Assembly: GCF_000550805.1 (NCBI RefSeq)
Contig: NZ_CP004353.1
Span: 1,798,001-1,862,000 of the forward strand
Direction of reading: 5' to 3'
DNA length: 64,000 bases
DNA from: Corynebacterium vitaeruminis DSM 20294
GTDB taxonomy: Bacteria; Actinomycetota; Actinomycetes; Mycobacteriales; Mycobacteriaceae
Both the position numbers and the translations under genes were made by a program. Each line of letters opens with the position of its first letter. Position 1 is the stretch's first letter. The notes beneath the pieces are model-generated. The model did no database searches. It worked only from the letters and a program-made list of their open reading frames with translations, and was not told where the DNA came from. Of the stretch, positions 8,626 through 18,475 are shown piece after piece.

Positions 8626-11600
8626 CTAGCGCTCGATCCCCGCCACCGACCGCACGATGCCGAAGCGATGCATCGTCACGGATACCGCCTGCTCGAGGAG
8701 GAAGGAGAGCAGCTCCCTTCGGCCGTCGGCAAGCACCTGCCGATCGAGGACCACGGAATCAGACGCCACGGCGGCCTCGCGAACGCCCTCCTCGACCTCG
8801 CCGAGGGCGCGCACGCGCGACGAGGCCGCATGACGGACCTCCTCGGCGAAGGACTCCGCGCTGGAGACCCGGACCAATCCCCGCAGCGCGCCGAGCCGGG
8901 CGGCGATCGGGGCCGCCGCGGAGAACTCCGTGACCGTGCCCGTCAGCGCCGCCGCCATCTCGAGGCGCACGACGTCGCGGGGCCGGAACCCCTCGCCGAT
9001 GCGGACGCGCAGGGGCCCCAAGAGCGGGCGGTAGCGGAAGATATTCGCCTCGCTGACAAGGCCCGTGCGGTCGTGCTCGCGCCCGAATTCCTCCTGCCAC
9101 GCCAGCTGGTCCAGCTCGGCGGCCCGCCACAGCCAGTCCACGTCCTCGCGTCCGAGCCCCAGCTGCTCGGCGCGCTGCGTGAGCAACCGGGCGACCCGCA
9201 GCTGCACGTCGACGTCGCGGGGTGCAAGGTCCCCGTCCTCCCAGGTTCCCAACTGCGCCACGTAGTTCGGCCCGCCCGCCTTGGCGCCGGGCCCTATCAC
9301 CGACTTCTTCCAGCCGCCGAAGGGCTGGCGCTGAACGATGGCGCCGGTGATGCCGCGGTTGATGTAGGCGTTGCCCACCTCGACGTGTTCCTTCCAGTAC
9401 TCGAGCTCGGCGTTGTCGAGGGAGTGAATGCCGCCGGTCAGCCCGAAACCGGTGCCGTTTTGCCAAGCCACCGCCTCCTCGAGGGTTGCCGCGTGCATGA
9501 TGCCTAGGACGGGCCCGAAGCACTCGTTGAGGTGGAACCACGAGCCGGGACGGACGTTGTCGCGGATGCCCGGGGACCACAGCGTCCCCTCCTCGTTGAG
9601 TTTCTCGGGCTTAAGCAGCCACGTCTCGCCGGGCTCGAGGCGAGTGAGCCCGCGCAGCAGCTTCTCACCCGGCGGCTCGATGAGCCCGTTCATCGTGGTG
9701 GTGATGTCGTATCCCGGCCCGACCCTGAGGGTCGTGACGGCGTCGAGCAGCTGCGCGCGCAGGCGCTCCGTCTCGCCCGCGCTTCCCACCAGGATGGCCA
9801 GCGAGGCGGCGGAGCACTTCTGCCCGGAGTGCCCGAAGGCGGACTGGTACAGGTCGGCGATCGCGAGGTCGGGGTCGGCCGACGGGGTGATGATGATCGC
9901 GTTCTTGCCGGAGGTCTCCGCCATGAGGTTCATCCCGGGCCGCCACGAGCGGAAGAGCGCCCCGGTCTCGCTCGCCCCGGTGAGGACCACGGCGTCGACG
10001 TCTGGGTGGGAGATGAGCGTTTTGCCCGCCTCACCCTCGTCGGTGAAGACTAGCTGCACTAGGTCGCGATCGAGGCCGTGCTCGTCGAGCGCCTCGTGGA
10101 TGCACTCCACCAGCACCTTCGCGCAGTGAACCACCTGTGGGGCCGGCTTGATGATGACGGCCGAACCCGCCCCGAGCGCCGCGACGATGCCGCCGGTGGG
10201 GATCGCCACCGGGAAGTTCCACGGCGGGGCCACCACCGTTACCCTGTGAGGGGTGAACCTCGAGCGGGCCTCGGCGAGCAGGCGAACGGAGCGGGCGTAG
10301 AAAACGCAGAAGTCGATGGCCTCGGAGACCTCGGGATCCATCTGGTCGATGGTCTTGTTCGCCTCGAACGCCCCGACGCCGATGAGCCGGTCGCGGTTGT
10401 CCGCCAGCTTGTCGGCGATCGTCTCCAAGACGGCCGCACGCTTGTCGGTGGCCGTTGCACCCCAGCCTGCCGCAAGCTTCGCGGCCGTGGCGACCGCGCC
10501 CTCCACTGCCGTCGGGTCGGAGACCTCGGCGACTCCGTGCGCGCCCGGATCCAAAGCCAGGATCGCCTCGGCCCACGCCCGGTTCGCGGGGAGGACCGGA
10601 TCGGTGTCGGGCTCGTTTCTCAATCGCCCGCCCCGCGGCGCCCGCCGGCCGAGTCTGCCCGCCTTTTCGCCGCCGCGGTCCTGGGTGCGTTTCGCCCCGG
10701 CGAAGGTGTCCCACCGCGCGGCCACGGCGCGGCGATAGACCCGCTCCTGCTGCTCGATCGGCGAAAGGCCCAGCTCGTCGCCCACGGCGTCGGGGTTGAC
10801 CTCGCCTTCCCCCTCGGGTGCGAAGAGCGCGTGGAGGAAATTTTCGGCCGCCGAGTTCTCCTCGAGGCGCCGCACGAGGTAGGACACGGCGACGTCGAAG
10901 TCCTCCGCGTGGACGACCGGAGTGTACAGGATCTGCCTGCCCTCGAAGGCCTCCCGCACCGCCGCCTGCTGGGCGGGGGACATCCCCTGCAGCATCTCGG
11001 AGTCGAGCATGTGCAGCACCCCGCGGCGGGTGGCCAGCTCGCACGCGGTGGCGGCGGTGTAGAGGTTGTGCGTCGCCACGCCGACGCGGACCGAGCCGGC
11101 GAACTCCTCGCGCACGACGAAGTCCAGCAAGCGGTAGTAGTTGGCGTCCACCTGCTGCTTGTCCGTGTAGGTTGCGGTTGGCCAGCCGCGCGTCTCCCCC
11201 GCCACCTTCTCCATGGACAGGTTTGCTCCCTTGACGATCCGGATCTTGATGGGAGCCCCGCCCGCGGCCACCCGCCGCTTCCCGAACTCCCCGAGCTCCC
11301 TGAGCGCGTCGAGAGTGTCCGGGAGGTAGGCCTGAAGCACGATCCCGCCCCGGTAGGTGCGGAACTCCTCCTCGCTGAGCAGCTCCTTAAACAGCCGGAT
11401 CGTGAGCTCGAGGTCGTGATATTCCTCCATGTCGAGGTTGATGAATACCCCCTTCGCGTGCGCCGCCTGGTACAGGGGTCGCAGTCGGTCCTTGAGCCGC
11501 GTGATCGAGCCGTCGTGGTCCCAGTGGTTGATCTGCGCCACCATCGAGGAGGCCTTCACCGACACGTAGGTCACGCGCGGGTTGTTGATGAGGTCCAAGG

Positions 11601-12111
11601 TACGCCGGGCGCGGGCCTTGGCCTCCTCCTCGCCGAGCACGGCCTCGCCCAGCAGGTTGAGGTTGAGCTGCTCGCCGCTGGCCGCCGCCTTGTCCAGCAT
11701 GGCGTTGAGCGCGTCGGACTCGACGTCGAGGACGAGGTGGCCGACCATCTGCCGCATGCGGGCGCGCGCCAGCGGCATCACGATCCGCGGGGCGTGGGGG
11801 CCGACCACCCCGCCCAGTCCCACCAGCGCGTTGTTGATCGGCCCGAGGAAAGAGGAATCGTATTCCTTGGTCATCGCCCTCAGCGCCCGAGCCGCGACCG
11901 CTTGGTCCTCGGGGCGCATGACACGATCGACGAAGTCCATGGTGAACTTCACGCCCTGCTTGTCTCGGAGGATTCCGGCGAGCTGCTCGGCGGCCTTGTC
12001 GTTAACTCCCTCGGCGGCGCTCAGCCACGCGCGGGCTCGCGCGACGGCGGCCTCGACGCAATCGTCAAGATCATGGGACTCGGGAAGTCGGGTGTGTGCG
12101 GGGGTGGTCAT
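8626..12111 (-). CDS. putA: Bifunctional proline dehydrogenase / glutamate-semialdehyde dehydrogenase
   Basis: PutA oxidises proline to glutamate in two steps, with FAD and then NAD. From the ATG at 12111 it is 1161 residues. The proline dehydrogenase barrel occupies roughly residues 100-450. The aldehyde dehydrogenase domain follows from about 560, with the catalytic cysteine in FGHSGQKCSAAS. There is no N-terminal ribbon-helix-helix DNA-binding domain, so it should not repress itself like the enterobacterial protein. The frame is open to 12288, but those residues look like translated leader. AAAGG lies 13 bases upstream of the ATG, a weak site. Confidence 0.92.
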   Translation of the reverse strand: MTTPAHTRLPESHDLDDCVEAAVARARAWLSAAEGVNDKAAEQLAGILRDKQGVKFTMDFVDRVMRPEDQAVAARALRAMTKEYDSSFLGPINNALVGLGGVVGPHAPRIVMPLARARMRQMVGHLVLDVESDALNAMLDKAAASGEQLNLNLLGEAVLGEEEAKARARRTLDLINNPRVTYVSVKASSMVAQINHWDHDGSITRLKDRLRPLYQAAHAKGVFINLDMEEYHDLELTIRLFKELLSEEEFRTYRGGIVLQAYLPDTLDALRELGEFGKRRVAAGGAPIKIRIVKGANLSMEKVAGETRGWPTATYTDKQQVDANYYRLLDFVVREEFAGSVRVGVATHNLYTAATACELATRRGVLHMLDSEMLQGMSPAQQAAVREAFEGRQILYTPVVHAEDFDVAVSYLVRRLEENSAAENFLHALFAPEGEGEVNPDAVGDELGLSPIEQQERVYRRAVAARWDTFAGAKRTQDRGGEKAGRLGRRAPRGGRLRNEPDTDPVLPANRAWAEAILALDPGAHGVAEVSDPTAVEGAVATAAKLAAGWGATATDKRAAVLETIADKLADNRDRLIGVGAFEANKTIDQMDPEVSEAIDFCVFYARSVRLLAEARSRFTPHRVTVVAPPWNFPVAIPTGGIVAALGAGSAVIIKPAPQVVHCAKVLVECIHEALDEHGLDRDLVQLVFTDEGEAGKTLISHPDVDAVVLTGASETGALFRSWRPGMNLMAETSGKNAIIITPSADPDLAIADLYQSAFGHSGQKCSAASLAILVGSAGETERLRAQLLDAVTTLRVGPGYDITTTMNGLIEPPGEKLLRGLTRLEPGETWLLKPEKLNEEGTLWSPGIRDNVRPGSWFHLNECFGPVLGIMHAATLEEAVAWQNGTGFGLTGGIHSLDNAELEYWKEHVEVGNAYINRGITGAIVQRQPFGGWKKSVIGPGAKAGGPNYVAQLGTWEDGDLAPRDVDVQLRVARLLTQRAEQLGLGREDVDWLWRAAELDQLAWQEEFGREHDRTGLVSEANIFRYRPLLGPLRVRIGEGFRPRDVVRLEMAAALTGTVTEFSAAAPIAARLGALRGLVRVSSAESFAEEVRHAASSRVRALGEVEEGVREAAVASDSVVLDRQVLADGRRELLSFLLEQAVSVTMHRFGIVRSVAGIER

Positions 12112-12634
12112 GGCGGTGGCTTTGCCTTTCGGGGAGGAGACACGGGCGCCCGCAAAGCGAAGACAGGGAGGGCAGGAAACGCGCGGCCAGCGAGAACGCC
12201 GCCGCGAGGCCCGAGTCTGTGAGAAGTGGTTGTCGCGTGGGGTGGCGCGCCGAGACTCGGCGGCCAGTTCTTCAATGGAGTTACGCACGCCCCATGCTCA
12301 AAAAAGACGCGCGGGGTGTTCCTACGCGACGTGTGGTCGGTCACCGGTACGGCGCGTGCGTGAACTCTGCGTTCATGGCTTCCACCTCCGGCTTCTTCCC
12401 CGCTCCCCGCGGGGCCGCTTCAACACGACGAGCTTCGCCACCAAAAAACTGTGACCTAACTCTCTGAGAGCTAGAGCATATACCCCAGCTCACGAGGTTT
12501 CAAGAGGGTGCTCCGTTTTCCCGCAATCGCGAGCGTGCCGCGAAGACAGCGCCGCACTTCTCCGGCGTCCCCTTCGCCGCGGGCAATCAGCTACTTACGC
12601 CGGCAGATGCTTGTCGACGGCCAAGGCGAGCAGC
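12112..12634. other. putA upstream region, no gene seen
   Basis: About 520 bp between putA and the pnp terminator hold only short unsupported frames. An AT-richer patch at 12430-12500, with the small palindrome CTCTCTGAGAG, is the likely putA promoter area. A dispersed repeat copy lies near 12610. Confidence 0.4.
12609..12620 (+). repeat. Dispersed GCTTGTCGACG repeat, copy 2
   Basis: GCTTGTCGACGG followed by CCAAGGC, identical over 19 bases to the copy near 26660 in the opposite orientation. It lies just past the pnp terminator. Confidence 0.7.
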
Positions 12635-12681
12635 AAAAAGGCCCGCGCGGCACCACAGGAATCGGTGCACACGCGGGCCTT
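12635..12681 (-). terminator. Rho-independent terminator of pnp
   Basis: AAGGCCCGCG (12639-12648) pairs with CGCGGGCCTT (12672-12681), and the minus-strand transcript continues into a T-run. Confidence 0.85.
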
Positions 12682-12692
12682 GACGCGAGAAC

Positions 12693-14951
12693 TTACTCGG
12701 GCTTCACAAGCCCCAGCGAGATCTTGCCGCGGTTGTCGATGTCGAGGATCTCCACCTCGATCTTGTCGCCGACCTTGACCACGTCCTCGACCTTCTCCAC
12801 GCGCTTGCCGTTGCCCAGCTTGGAGATGTGCAGCAGGCCGTCGCGGCCCGGCACGAGGGAGACGAACGCGCCGAAAGCGGTGGTCTTGACCACGGTGCCG
12901 AGGAAGCGCTCGCCGACCTTCGGCAGCTGCGGGTTGGCGATCGCGTTGATCTTCTCGATCGCGGCCTCAGCGGCCTCGCCGGTGGTGGCGGAGACGTAGA
13001 CGGTGCCGTCCTCCTCGATGGAGACGTCCGCGCCGGTCTCCTCGGTGATCGCGTTGATGGTCTTGCCCTTCGGGCCGATGACCTCGCCGATCTTGGAGAC
13101 CGGGACGGTGACGGTGGTGATGCGCGGAGCCAGCGGGCTCATCTCATCCGGGCCGTCGATGACCTCGGCCATGGTGTCGAGGATCGTCAGGCGGGCGTCG
13201 CGGGCCTGGGAGAGGGCGGCGGCGAGCACCTCGGACGGGATGCCGTCGAGCTTCGTGTCCAGCTGGAGCGCGGTGATGAACTCGGAGGTTCCCGCGACCT
13301 TGAAGTCCATGTCGCCGAAGGCGTCCTCGGCGCCGAGGATGTCCGTGAGCGCCACGTAGCGGGTCTCGCCGTCGACGTCGTCGGAGACCAGGCCCATCGC
13401 GATGCCCGCGACCGGAGCCTTCAGCGGCACGCCCGCGTTGTACAGCGACAGGGTGGACGCGCACACGGAGCCCATGGAGGTGGAGCCGTTGGAGCCGAGG
13501 GCCTCGGAGACCTGGCGGATGGCGTAGGGGAACTCCTCGCGGGACGGGATCACCGGCACGAGCGCGCGCTCGGCGAGCGCGCCGTGGCCGATCTCGCGGC
13601 GCTTCGGGGAGCCGACGCGGCCGGTCTCGCCGGTGGAGTACGGCGGGAAGTTGTAGTGGTGGATGTAGCGCTTGGAGGTCGTCGGGGTCAGCGAGTCGAT
13701 CTGCTGCTCCATCTTGAGCATGTCGAGGGTGGTCACACCCAGGATCTGGGTCTCGCCGCGCTCGAAGAGCGAGGAGCCGTGGGCGCGCGGGACGAGGTCG
13801 ACCTCGACGCCCAGGTCGCGGATGTCGGTGACGCCGCGGCCGTCGATGCGGAACTGCTCGGTGAGGATCTTCTGGCGGACGATCTTCTTCATCACCGCGT
13901 TGTAGGCTGCACGGATCTCCTTGGAGGCGTTCTCGTTGCCCTCGAAGTTCGGGAGCAGGTCGGCCTCGATGGACTCCATGTACTCGTTGGTGGCCTCGTC
14001 GCGCTCGAGCTTGGCCTTGATGGTCAGGAGCTTGGCCAGCTTCTTGGAGGCCTTCTTCTCCACCGCGGCGTAGACGTCGTCGGTGTAGGCCGGGAACAGC
14101 GGGAAGGTCTGGGTCTCCTTCGCGGCGCGCTCGGCCAGGCCGGCCTGCACGCGGCAGAGGATCTCGATGAACGGCTTGGCAGCCTCGAGGCCGGAGGCCA
14201 CGACGGACTCGGTCGGTGCCGGTGCGCCGTCGGCGATGCGGGCGACGACCGACTCGGTCGCGCCTGCCTCCACCATCATGATGGCGACGTCCTCGACGGT
14301 CTTGTTGCCCTTCTTCTTGTTGACGATGCGGCCTGCGACGACCAGCTCGAACAGCGCCTTCTCGTGCTGCGGCTGGGTCGGGAACGCGACCCATTGCCCC
14401 TCGGGGTGCTTGTCATCGGCGATGAGCGCCATGCGCACGCCGCCGACGGCGCCGGAGACCGGCAGGCCGGACAGCTGGGTGGCGGCGGAGGCGCCGTTGA
14501 TGGCGACGACGTCGTACATGTCCTCCGGGTTCATGGACAAGACGGTGACCACGACCTGCACCTCGTTGCGCAGCCCCTTGACGAAGGTGGGGCGCAGCGG
14601 GCGGTCGATGAGGCGGCAGGCGAGGATGGCCTCGGTGGACGGGCGGCCCTCGCGGCGGAAGAAGGAGCCGGGGATGCGGCCGCCGGCGTACATGCGCTCC
14701 TCGACGTCCACGGTCAGCGGGAAGAAGTCGAAGCCCTCGCGCGGCTGGTTGGAGGCGGTGGTGGTGGCCAGCAGCATGGTGTCATCGTCCAGGTAGGTGG
14801 TGACGGAGCCGTCTGCCTGGCGGGCCAGCTGGCCGGTTTCAAAACGGATAGTGCGGGTGCCAAAGTCACCGTTGTCGATGGTGGCTATGGCCTCGGTTAC
14901 GCCAAATTCAGCGTCCTCGTTGTACTGAATGTGTGCGTTAGCGTTGCTCAA
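12693..14951 (-). CDS. pnp: Polyribonucleotide nucleotidyltransferase (PNPase)
   Basis: PNPase degrades RNA phosphorolytically from the 3' end and can add tails. In actinobacteria the protein was first described as GpsI. The 752-residue protein has two RNase PH-like domains, a KH domain ([17 protein letters not shown]) and a C-terminal S1 domain ([18 protein letters not shown]). The start is TTG with AAGGAG nine bases upstream; there is no better ATG. It follows rpsO, an arrangement widespread in bacteria, but after a hairpin terminator. Confidence 0.96.
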   Translation of the reverse strand: MSNANAHIQYNEDAEFGVTEAIATIDNGDFGTRTIRFETGQLARQADGSVTTYLDDDTMLLATTTASNQPREGFDFFPLTVDVEERMYAGGRIPGSFFRREGRPSTEAILACRLIDRPLRPTFVKGLRNEVQVVVTVLSMNPEDMYDVVAINGASAATQLSGLPVSGAVGGVRMALIADDKHPEGQWVAFPTQPQHEKALFELVVAGRIVNKKKGNKTVEDVAIMMVEAGATESVVARIADGAPAPTESVVASGLEAAKPFIEILCRVQAGLAERAAKETQTFPLFPAYTDDVYAAVEKKASKKLAKLLTIKAKLERDEATNEYMESIEADLLPNFEGNENASKEIRAAYNAVMKKIVRQKILTEQFRIDGRGVTDIRDLGVEVDLVPRAHGSSLFERGETQILGVTTLDMLKMEQQIDSLTPTTSKRYIHHYNFPPYSTGETGRVGSPKRREIGHGALAERALVPVIPSREEFPYAIRQVSEALGSNGSTSMGSVCASTLSLYNAGVPLKAPVAGIAMGLVSDDVDGETRYVALTDILGAEDAFGDMDFKVAGTSEFITALQLDTKLDGIPSEVLAAALSQARDARLTILDTMAEVIDGPDEMSPLAPRITTVTVPVSKIGEVIGPKGKTINAITEETGADVSIEEDGTVYVSATTGEAAEAAIEKINAIANPQLPKVGERFLGTVVKTTAFGAFVSLVPGRDGLLHISKLGNGKRVEKVEDVVKVGDKIEVEILDIDNRGKISLGLVKPE

Positions 14952-15060
14952 AATTCACGTCTCCTTGTCGCTTAGACGTTTCCCGGCGATCATCGGTGCC
15001 GCCTTTATGGATTCACAATCTCAAAAATCTTCGAACGTGCAACTTTCGGAATTCTAGCAT

Positions 15061-15103
15061 GAAAAAACCCGCGCATCAGCACTGTTACGTGTGATACGCG
15101 GGT
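15061..15103 (-). terminator. Terminator / attenuator between rpsO and pnp
   Basis: A long imperfect stem (ACCCGCGCATCAGCAC with GTGTGATACGCGGGT) is followed on the minus strand by TTTTTTC. It may limit read-through from rpsO into pnp. Confidence 0.75.
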
Positions 15104-15118
15104 GAAACGCTGTGACGC

Positions 15119-15388
15119 TTAGCGACGCAGGCCCAGGCGGGCGATCAGGTCACGGTAGCGGTCAACGTTGTTGGCTGCCAGGTACTTCAGCAGGCCGCGG
15201 CGGCGACCGACCAGAAGCAGCAGACCACGGCGGGAGTGGTGGTCGTGCTTGTGGAACTTCAGGTGCTCGGTCAGGTTGTTGATGCGGCTGGTCAGCAGCG
15301 CAACCTGGGCCTCCGGAGAACCGGTGTCGGTCTCGTGCAGGCCGTACTCGGCGAGGATGGACTTCTTCTGCTCAGTGGTCAGTGCCAT
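15119..15388 (-). CDS. rpsO: 30S ribosomal protein S15
   Basis: This 89-residue protein has the full S15 length and the conserved helices ([33 protein letters not shown]). It binds the central domain of 16S rRNA. AGGAG lies nine bases upstream of the ATG. It precedes pnp with a hairpin between them. Confidence 0.98.
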   Translation of the reverse strand: MALTTEQKKSILAEYGLHETDTGSPEAQVALLTSRINNLTEHLKFHKHDHHSRRGLLLLVGRRRGLLKYLAANNVDRYRDLIARLGLRR

Positions 15389-15423
15389 AGAGTAGTACTC
15401 CTATAAATATTTCAGTCCACATG

Positions 15424-15446
15424 AAAAATGCGCGGGTGTTGCCCGC
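15424..15446 (-). terminator. Terminator of the nucleoside hydrolase gene
   Basis: GCGGG-TGTTG-CCCGC is followed on the minus strand by ATTTTT. It lies about 100 bp past the iunH stop and just upstream of rpsO. Confidence 0.6.
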
Positions 15447-15518
15447 GGCTCCCAACTGCTGTGGACCGCAGTAAAGAAGCCTTAAACACTCTAGCACACG
15501 AGCGCGCCGATTTCAGCA

Positions 15519-15543
15519 TTTTCGCTTGTCGACGCCTTCGGCC
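15519..15543 (+). repeat. Dispersed repeat, copy 3 (long form)
   Basis: One of the fullest copies: TTTTCGCTTGTCGACG followed by CCTTCGGCC. It abuts the iunH stop codon. Confidence 0.75.
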
Positions 15544-16497
15544 TCACAGACCGCGGGCTACCCGACCGATGCGCTCCATGAACTCGGCGAGGAAGCGCTC
15601 GACGTCGACGGCGACCGCGACCTTGGCGTTTTTCACCGGGTCGTTCAGCCGGGTCTCGTCGCCGATGGTGCGCCCGCGGGTAGCGCCCTCGGTGTCGACC
15701 TTGAGGTTGATCGGCAGGGTCGTCACCAGCGACGGGTCGACGGCGACGCCAACGGCCAGCGGGTCGTGCAGGCCGCAGCCGCCGAGGTGCGGCGCGGTGG
15801 TGTCGTAGGCCTTGATGTAGTAGTCGGTCGCGTCCGCGAGGAAGGTGCCAGCGGGAGTCCCCAGCGCGCGCCACTGCTTGGTCTCCTCGTAGGTGAGTAG
15901 CGTCTGCAGCGTCACGTCAAGGCCGATCATGGTGATGTCGTTTGAATTGCGCACCATGATATCCGCGCCCTCGGGGTCCTGGTTGATGTTGGCCTCGGCC
16001 CACGGGCTCACGTTGCCGGGGACGGTCAGCGCGCCGCCCATGAACACGATGTGGGCGTTCTCGGCGAAGGTGGGATCCTTCTTGATCGCGGTGGCGATGT
16101 TCGTCATCGCGCCGGTCGGGATGATGACCAGCTCGTCGCCGTACTTCTTCACCGACTCGATGAGGAAGTCCACGGCGCCCTGCTCCTGCGGGGCGGCCTG
16201 GGCGTCGGGCACGACGGCCTCGCCGATGCCGTTGTTGCCGTGGATGAAGGCGGAGATCTCCAATACCTCGAAGGAGTCCTTGGCCAGCGCGTGGGGCTCG
16301 CCGATGAAGACGGGCACGTCGGCGCGGCCGAAGAGCTCGAGCAGAGCGAGGTCGTTGCGGGCGCCGGTCTCCACCAACACGTTGCCGTAGGTCGCGGTCA
16401 CGCCGATGAGCTCGAGCTCCGGGGAGCCGAGCGTGTAGGCCAGCGCGAGGGCGTCGTCGATGCCGGTATCGAGGTCGAGGATTACTTTCTTCGCCAC
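15544..16497 (-). CDS. Inosine-uridine-type nucleoside hydrolase
   Basis: These hydrolases cleave ribonucleosides to base and ribose in salvage. The 317-residue protein begins with the calcium-binding motif DLDTGIDDALAL and contains the family IPTGAMTNIA segment. The start is GTG at 16497 with GGGAG upstream. It follows ribF by 38 bp in the same direction, so they may be cotranscribed. Substrate preference cannot be read from the sequence. Confidence 0.9.
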   Translation of the reverse strand: MAKKVILDLDTGIDDALALAYTLGSPELELIGVTATYGNVLVETGARNDLALLELFGRADVPVFIGEPHALAKDSFEVLEISAFIHGNNGIGEAVVPDAQAAPQEQGAVDFLIESVKKYGDELVIIPTGAMTNIATAIKKDPTFAENAHIVFMGGALTVPGNVSPWAEANINQDPEGADIMVRNSNDITMIGLDVTLQTLLTYEETKQWRALGTPAGTFLADATDYYIKAYDTTAPHLGGCGLHDPLAVGVAVDPSLVTTLPINLKVDTEGATRGRTIGDETRLNDPVKNAKVAVAVDVERFLAEFMERIGRVARGL

Positions 16498-16535
16498 GTG
16501 GATTCTCCCTTTCTTAGGAAATGATATGTCTGCTG

Positions 16536-17513
16536 CTAGGGCTCGATGACGCGGTCGCCCAGGATGGCGCGCACGTCGTCGACGTCCTTGTGGATCGCTG
16601 TGAGCAGCTCTTCGACGCTGGTGAACTTCTCCATGCCGCGCACGAAGTCGACGAACTCGACCACGACGGTGTGCCCGTAGAGGTCCGCCTCGTGGTCGAG
16701 GACGAAGGACTCCACGCTGCGGCGCTCGTCGCCGAAGGTGGGGTTATGCCCCACCGAGATGGCCGCCATGTAGCGCACCTCGTGTTTCATCGTGCCCTCG
16801 ATCGGCGCCTGCGAGACCACGCGCAGCCAGCCGGCGTAGACGCCGTCGGCGGGAAGCGCCACGGAATCCGGGAAGTAGAGGTTGGCCGTGGGGAACCCGA
16901 GCTCCTTGCCGCCGCGGCCCGCGCCGCGCACGACCTGCCCCTTGACCGAGTAGAGCCTGCCCAGCGCCCAGTTGGCGCGGGTGATATTGCCCTCGGCGAG
17001 GCAGTTGCGGATGAGCGTCGAGCACAGAACCGTGCCATCCTCGGCGAGCAGCGGGAGGACGTTGATCTCCACGCCGTACTTCTCCCCCAGCTCCTTGAGC
17101 GTGTCGGTGGTGCCCGCCGCCTTGTAGCCGAAGGTGAAGTTCTCCCCCACCACGACGGTGCGCGCGCGGAGGGTGTCCATGAGCACCTGAGTGAAGAACT
17201 CCTCCGGCTCGAGCCGGGCCATGTCGGCGTTGAAGCTCAGCGCGAGCATGTGATCGACGCCGAGCTCCGCGGCGAGATCCGCCCGCTCGCGCACCGAGCC
17301 CAGCATGGGCGGCATCCGGTCGGGGCGCAGCACGGCCAAGGGATGGGGGTTGAAGGTGAGCAGGATGCTCGGGATCTGTTGCTCGCGAGCCTTGGTCGTC
17401 GCCAAGCTAATAAGCGTCTTGTGACCGCGGTGAATGCCGTCGAAAACGCCGATGGTGACGACCGAAGCATCGAGCGATGCGGGGACGTCCTGAAGTCCGT
17501 GCCAGATATCCAC
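16536..17513 (-). CDS. ribF: Bifunctional riboflavin kinase / FAD synthetase
   Basis: RibF makes FMN and FAD from riboflavin. The 325-residue protein has the adenylyltransferase motif GVFDGIHRGH near the N-terminus and the kinase motif GKELGFPTANL in the C-terminal half. The start is GTG at 17513. A TAGGCT hexamer lies seven bases upstream and no ribosome site is present, so the mRNA is probably leaderless. It diverges from truB across only 31 bp. Confidence 0.96.
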   Translation of the reverse strand: MDIWHGLQDVPASLDASVVTIGVFDGIHRGHKTLISLATTKAREQQIPSILLTFNPHPLAVLRPDRMPPMLGSVRERADLAAELGVDHMLALSFNADMARLEPEEFFTQVLMDTLRARTVVVGENFTFGYKAAGTTDTLKELGEKYGVEINVLPLLAEDGTVLCSTLIRNCLAEGNITRANWALGRLYSVKGQVVRGAGRGGKELGFPTANLYFPDSVALPADGVYAGWLRVVSQAPIEGTMKHEVRYMAAISVGHNPTFGDERRSVESFVLDHEADLYGHTVVVEFVDFVRGMEKFTSVEELLTAIHKDVDDVRAILGDRVIEP

Positions 17514-17520
17514 GCCCTAT

Positions 17521-17526
17521 AGCCTA
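17521..17526 (-). promoter_or_regulatory. -10 element (TAGGCT) of ribF
   Basis: Seven bases from the GTG start. It lies back to back with the truB -10 only six bases away. Confidence 0.55.
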
Positions 17527-17531
17527 CGACA

Positions 17532-17537
17532 TAGACT
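17532..17537 (+). promoter_or_regulatory. -10 element (TAGACT) of truB
   Basis: Seven bases from the ATG at 17545. Its -35 region falls over the ribF start codon. Confidence 0.6.
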
Positions 17538-17544
17538 GGTCGTC

Positions 17545-18438
17545 ATGAGTGATCCCCTTGAAACTTCCGGCCTCGTCGTCGTGGACAAACCCTCCGGAAT
17601 GACCTCGCACGACGTGGTCGGACGCCTGCGTCGCTACTTTCGCACGAAGAAGGTCGGGCACTCCGGAACGCTCGACCCGATGGCGACCGGCGTGCTGGTT
17701 CTGGGGCTCGAGCGCGGCACGAAATACCTCGCGCACATGGTCGCCGACACCAAGTCGTACGCCGCGACCATCCGCCTGGGCGCCGCCACCACCACAGACG
17801 ACAAGGAGGGCGAGGTCCTCTCGCGGGCCTCGGCCGCGCACGTCACCGACGAGCAGATCGCCGAGGGCATCGCCGCGCTCACGGGCAGGATCATGCAGAA
17901 GCCCGCTGCGGTCAGCGCCATCAAGATCAACGGCCGGCGCGCGCACGAGCTGGTCCGCGAGGGCGTCGAGGTGGACATCCCCGCTCGCCCCGTGACGGTC
18001 ACCCGCTTCGACGTGCTCGACACCCGCCGCGAGGGGGACTACGTCGACCTCGACGTGGAGGTCGACTGCAGCTCGGGCACCTACATCCGCTCGCTCGCCC
18101 GCGACCTCGGCGCCGCGCTCGGCGTCGGCGGGCACCTGACAGCGCTGCGGCGGACCGCCGTCGGACCGTTTTCGCTTGCCGACGCCTATCGGCTGGATGA
18201 CCTCGAGGACAACCCGCGCCTGTCGATGAGCCTCGACGAGGCGCTCATCCGCACCTACCCCGTGCTCGAGGTGACCGCGGATGAGGCCGCCGCGCTCGCG
18301 CTGGGAAAGTGGCTCGAGCCGCGCGGCCTCAAGGGCGTCCACGCGGCCGTCGGCCCCGACGGCAAGGCGATCGCGCTGGTCAAGGAGAAGGGCAAGCGGC
18401 TGTCCACCGTGTTCGTCGCCCGCCCCGCCACGCTCTAG
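17545..18438 (+). CDS. truB: tRNA pseudouridine(55) synthase
   Basis: TruB converts U55 of tRNAs to pseudouridine. The 297-residue protein carries the catalytic block GTLDPMATGVL with the nucleophile Asp44, the downstream RAHELVREG segment and a C-terminal PUA-like domain. There is no ribosome site; TAGACT seven bases upstream suggests a leaderless transcript. A diverged copy of the dispersed repeat lies inside the gene at 18169-18192 and encodes the residues FSLADAYR. Confidence 0.96.
   Translation: MSDPLETSGLVVVDKPSGMTSHDVVGRLRRYFRTKKVGHSGTLDPMATGVLVLGLERGTKYLAHMVADTKSYAATIRLGAATTTDDKEGEVLSRASAAHVTDEQIAEGIAALTGRIMQKPAAVSAIKINGRRAHELVREGVEVDIPARPVTVTRFDVLDTRREGDYVDLDVEVDCSSGTYIRSLARDLGAALGVGGHLTALRRTAVGPFSLADAYRLDDLEDNPRLSMSLDEALIRTYPVLEVTADEAAALALGKWLEPRGLKGVHAAVGPDGKAIALVKEKGKRLSTVFVARPATL
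18169..18192 (+). repeat. Dispersed repeat, diverged copy inside truB
   Basis: TTTTCGCTTGCCGACGCC and onwards differs from the consensus mainly by T to C in the core. It is translated as part of TruB. Confidence 0.5.
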
Positions 18439-18451
18439 CGCGGCCGGGCCA

Positions 18452-18475
18452 TCTAGGTCTCTAGGTCTCTAGGTC
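18452..18475. repeat. Three tandem copies of TCTAGGTC
   Basis: Exact triplication of an 8-mer between the convergent truB and pptT genes. It spans the pptT stop codon, and each unit carries an in-register TAG on the minus strand. Confidence 0.8.
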
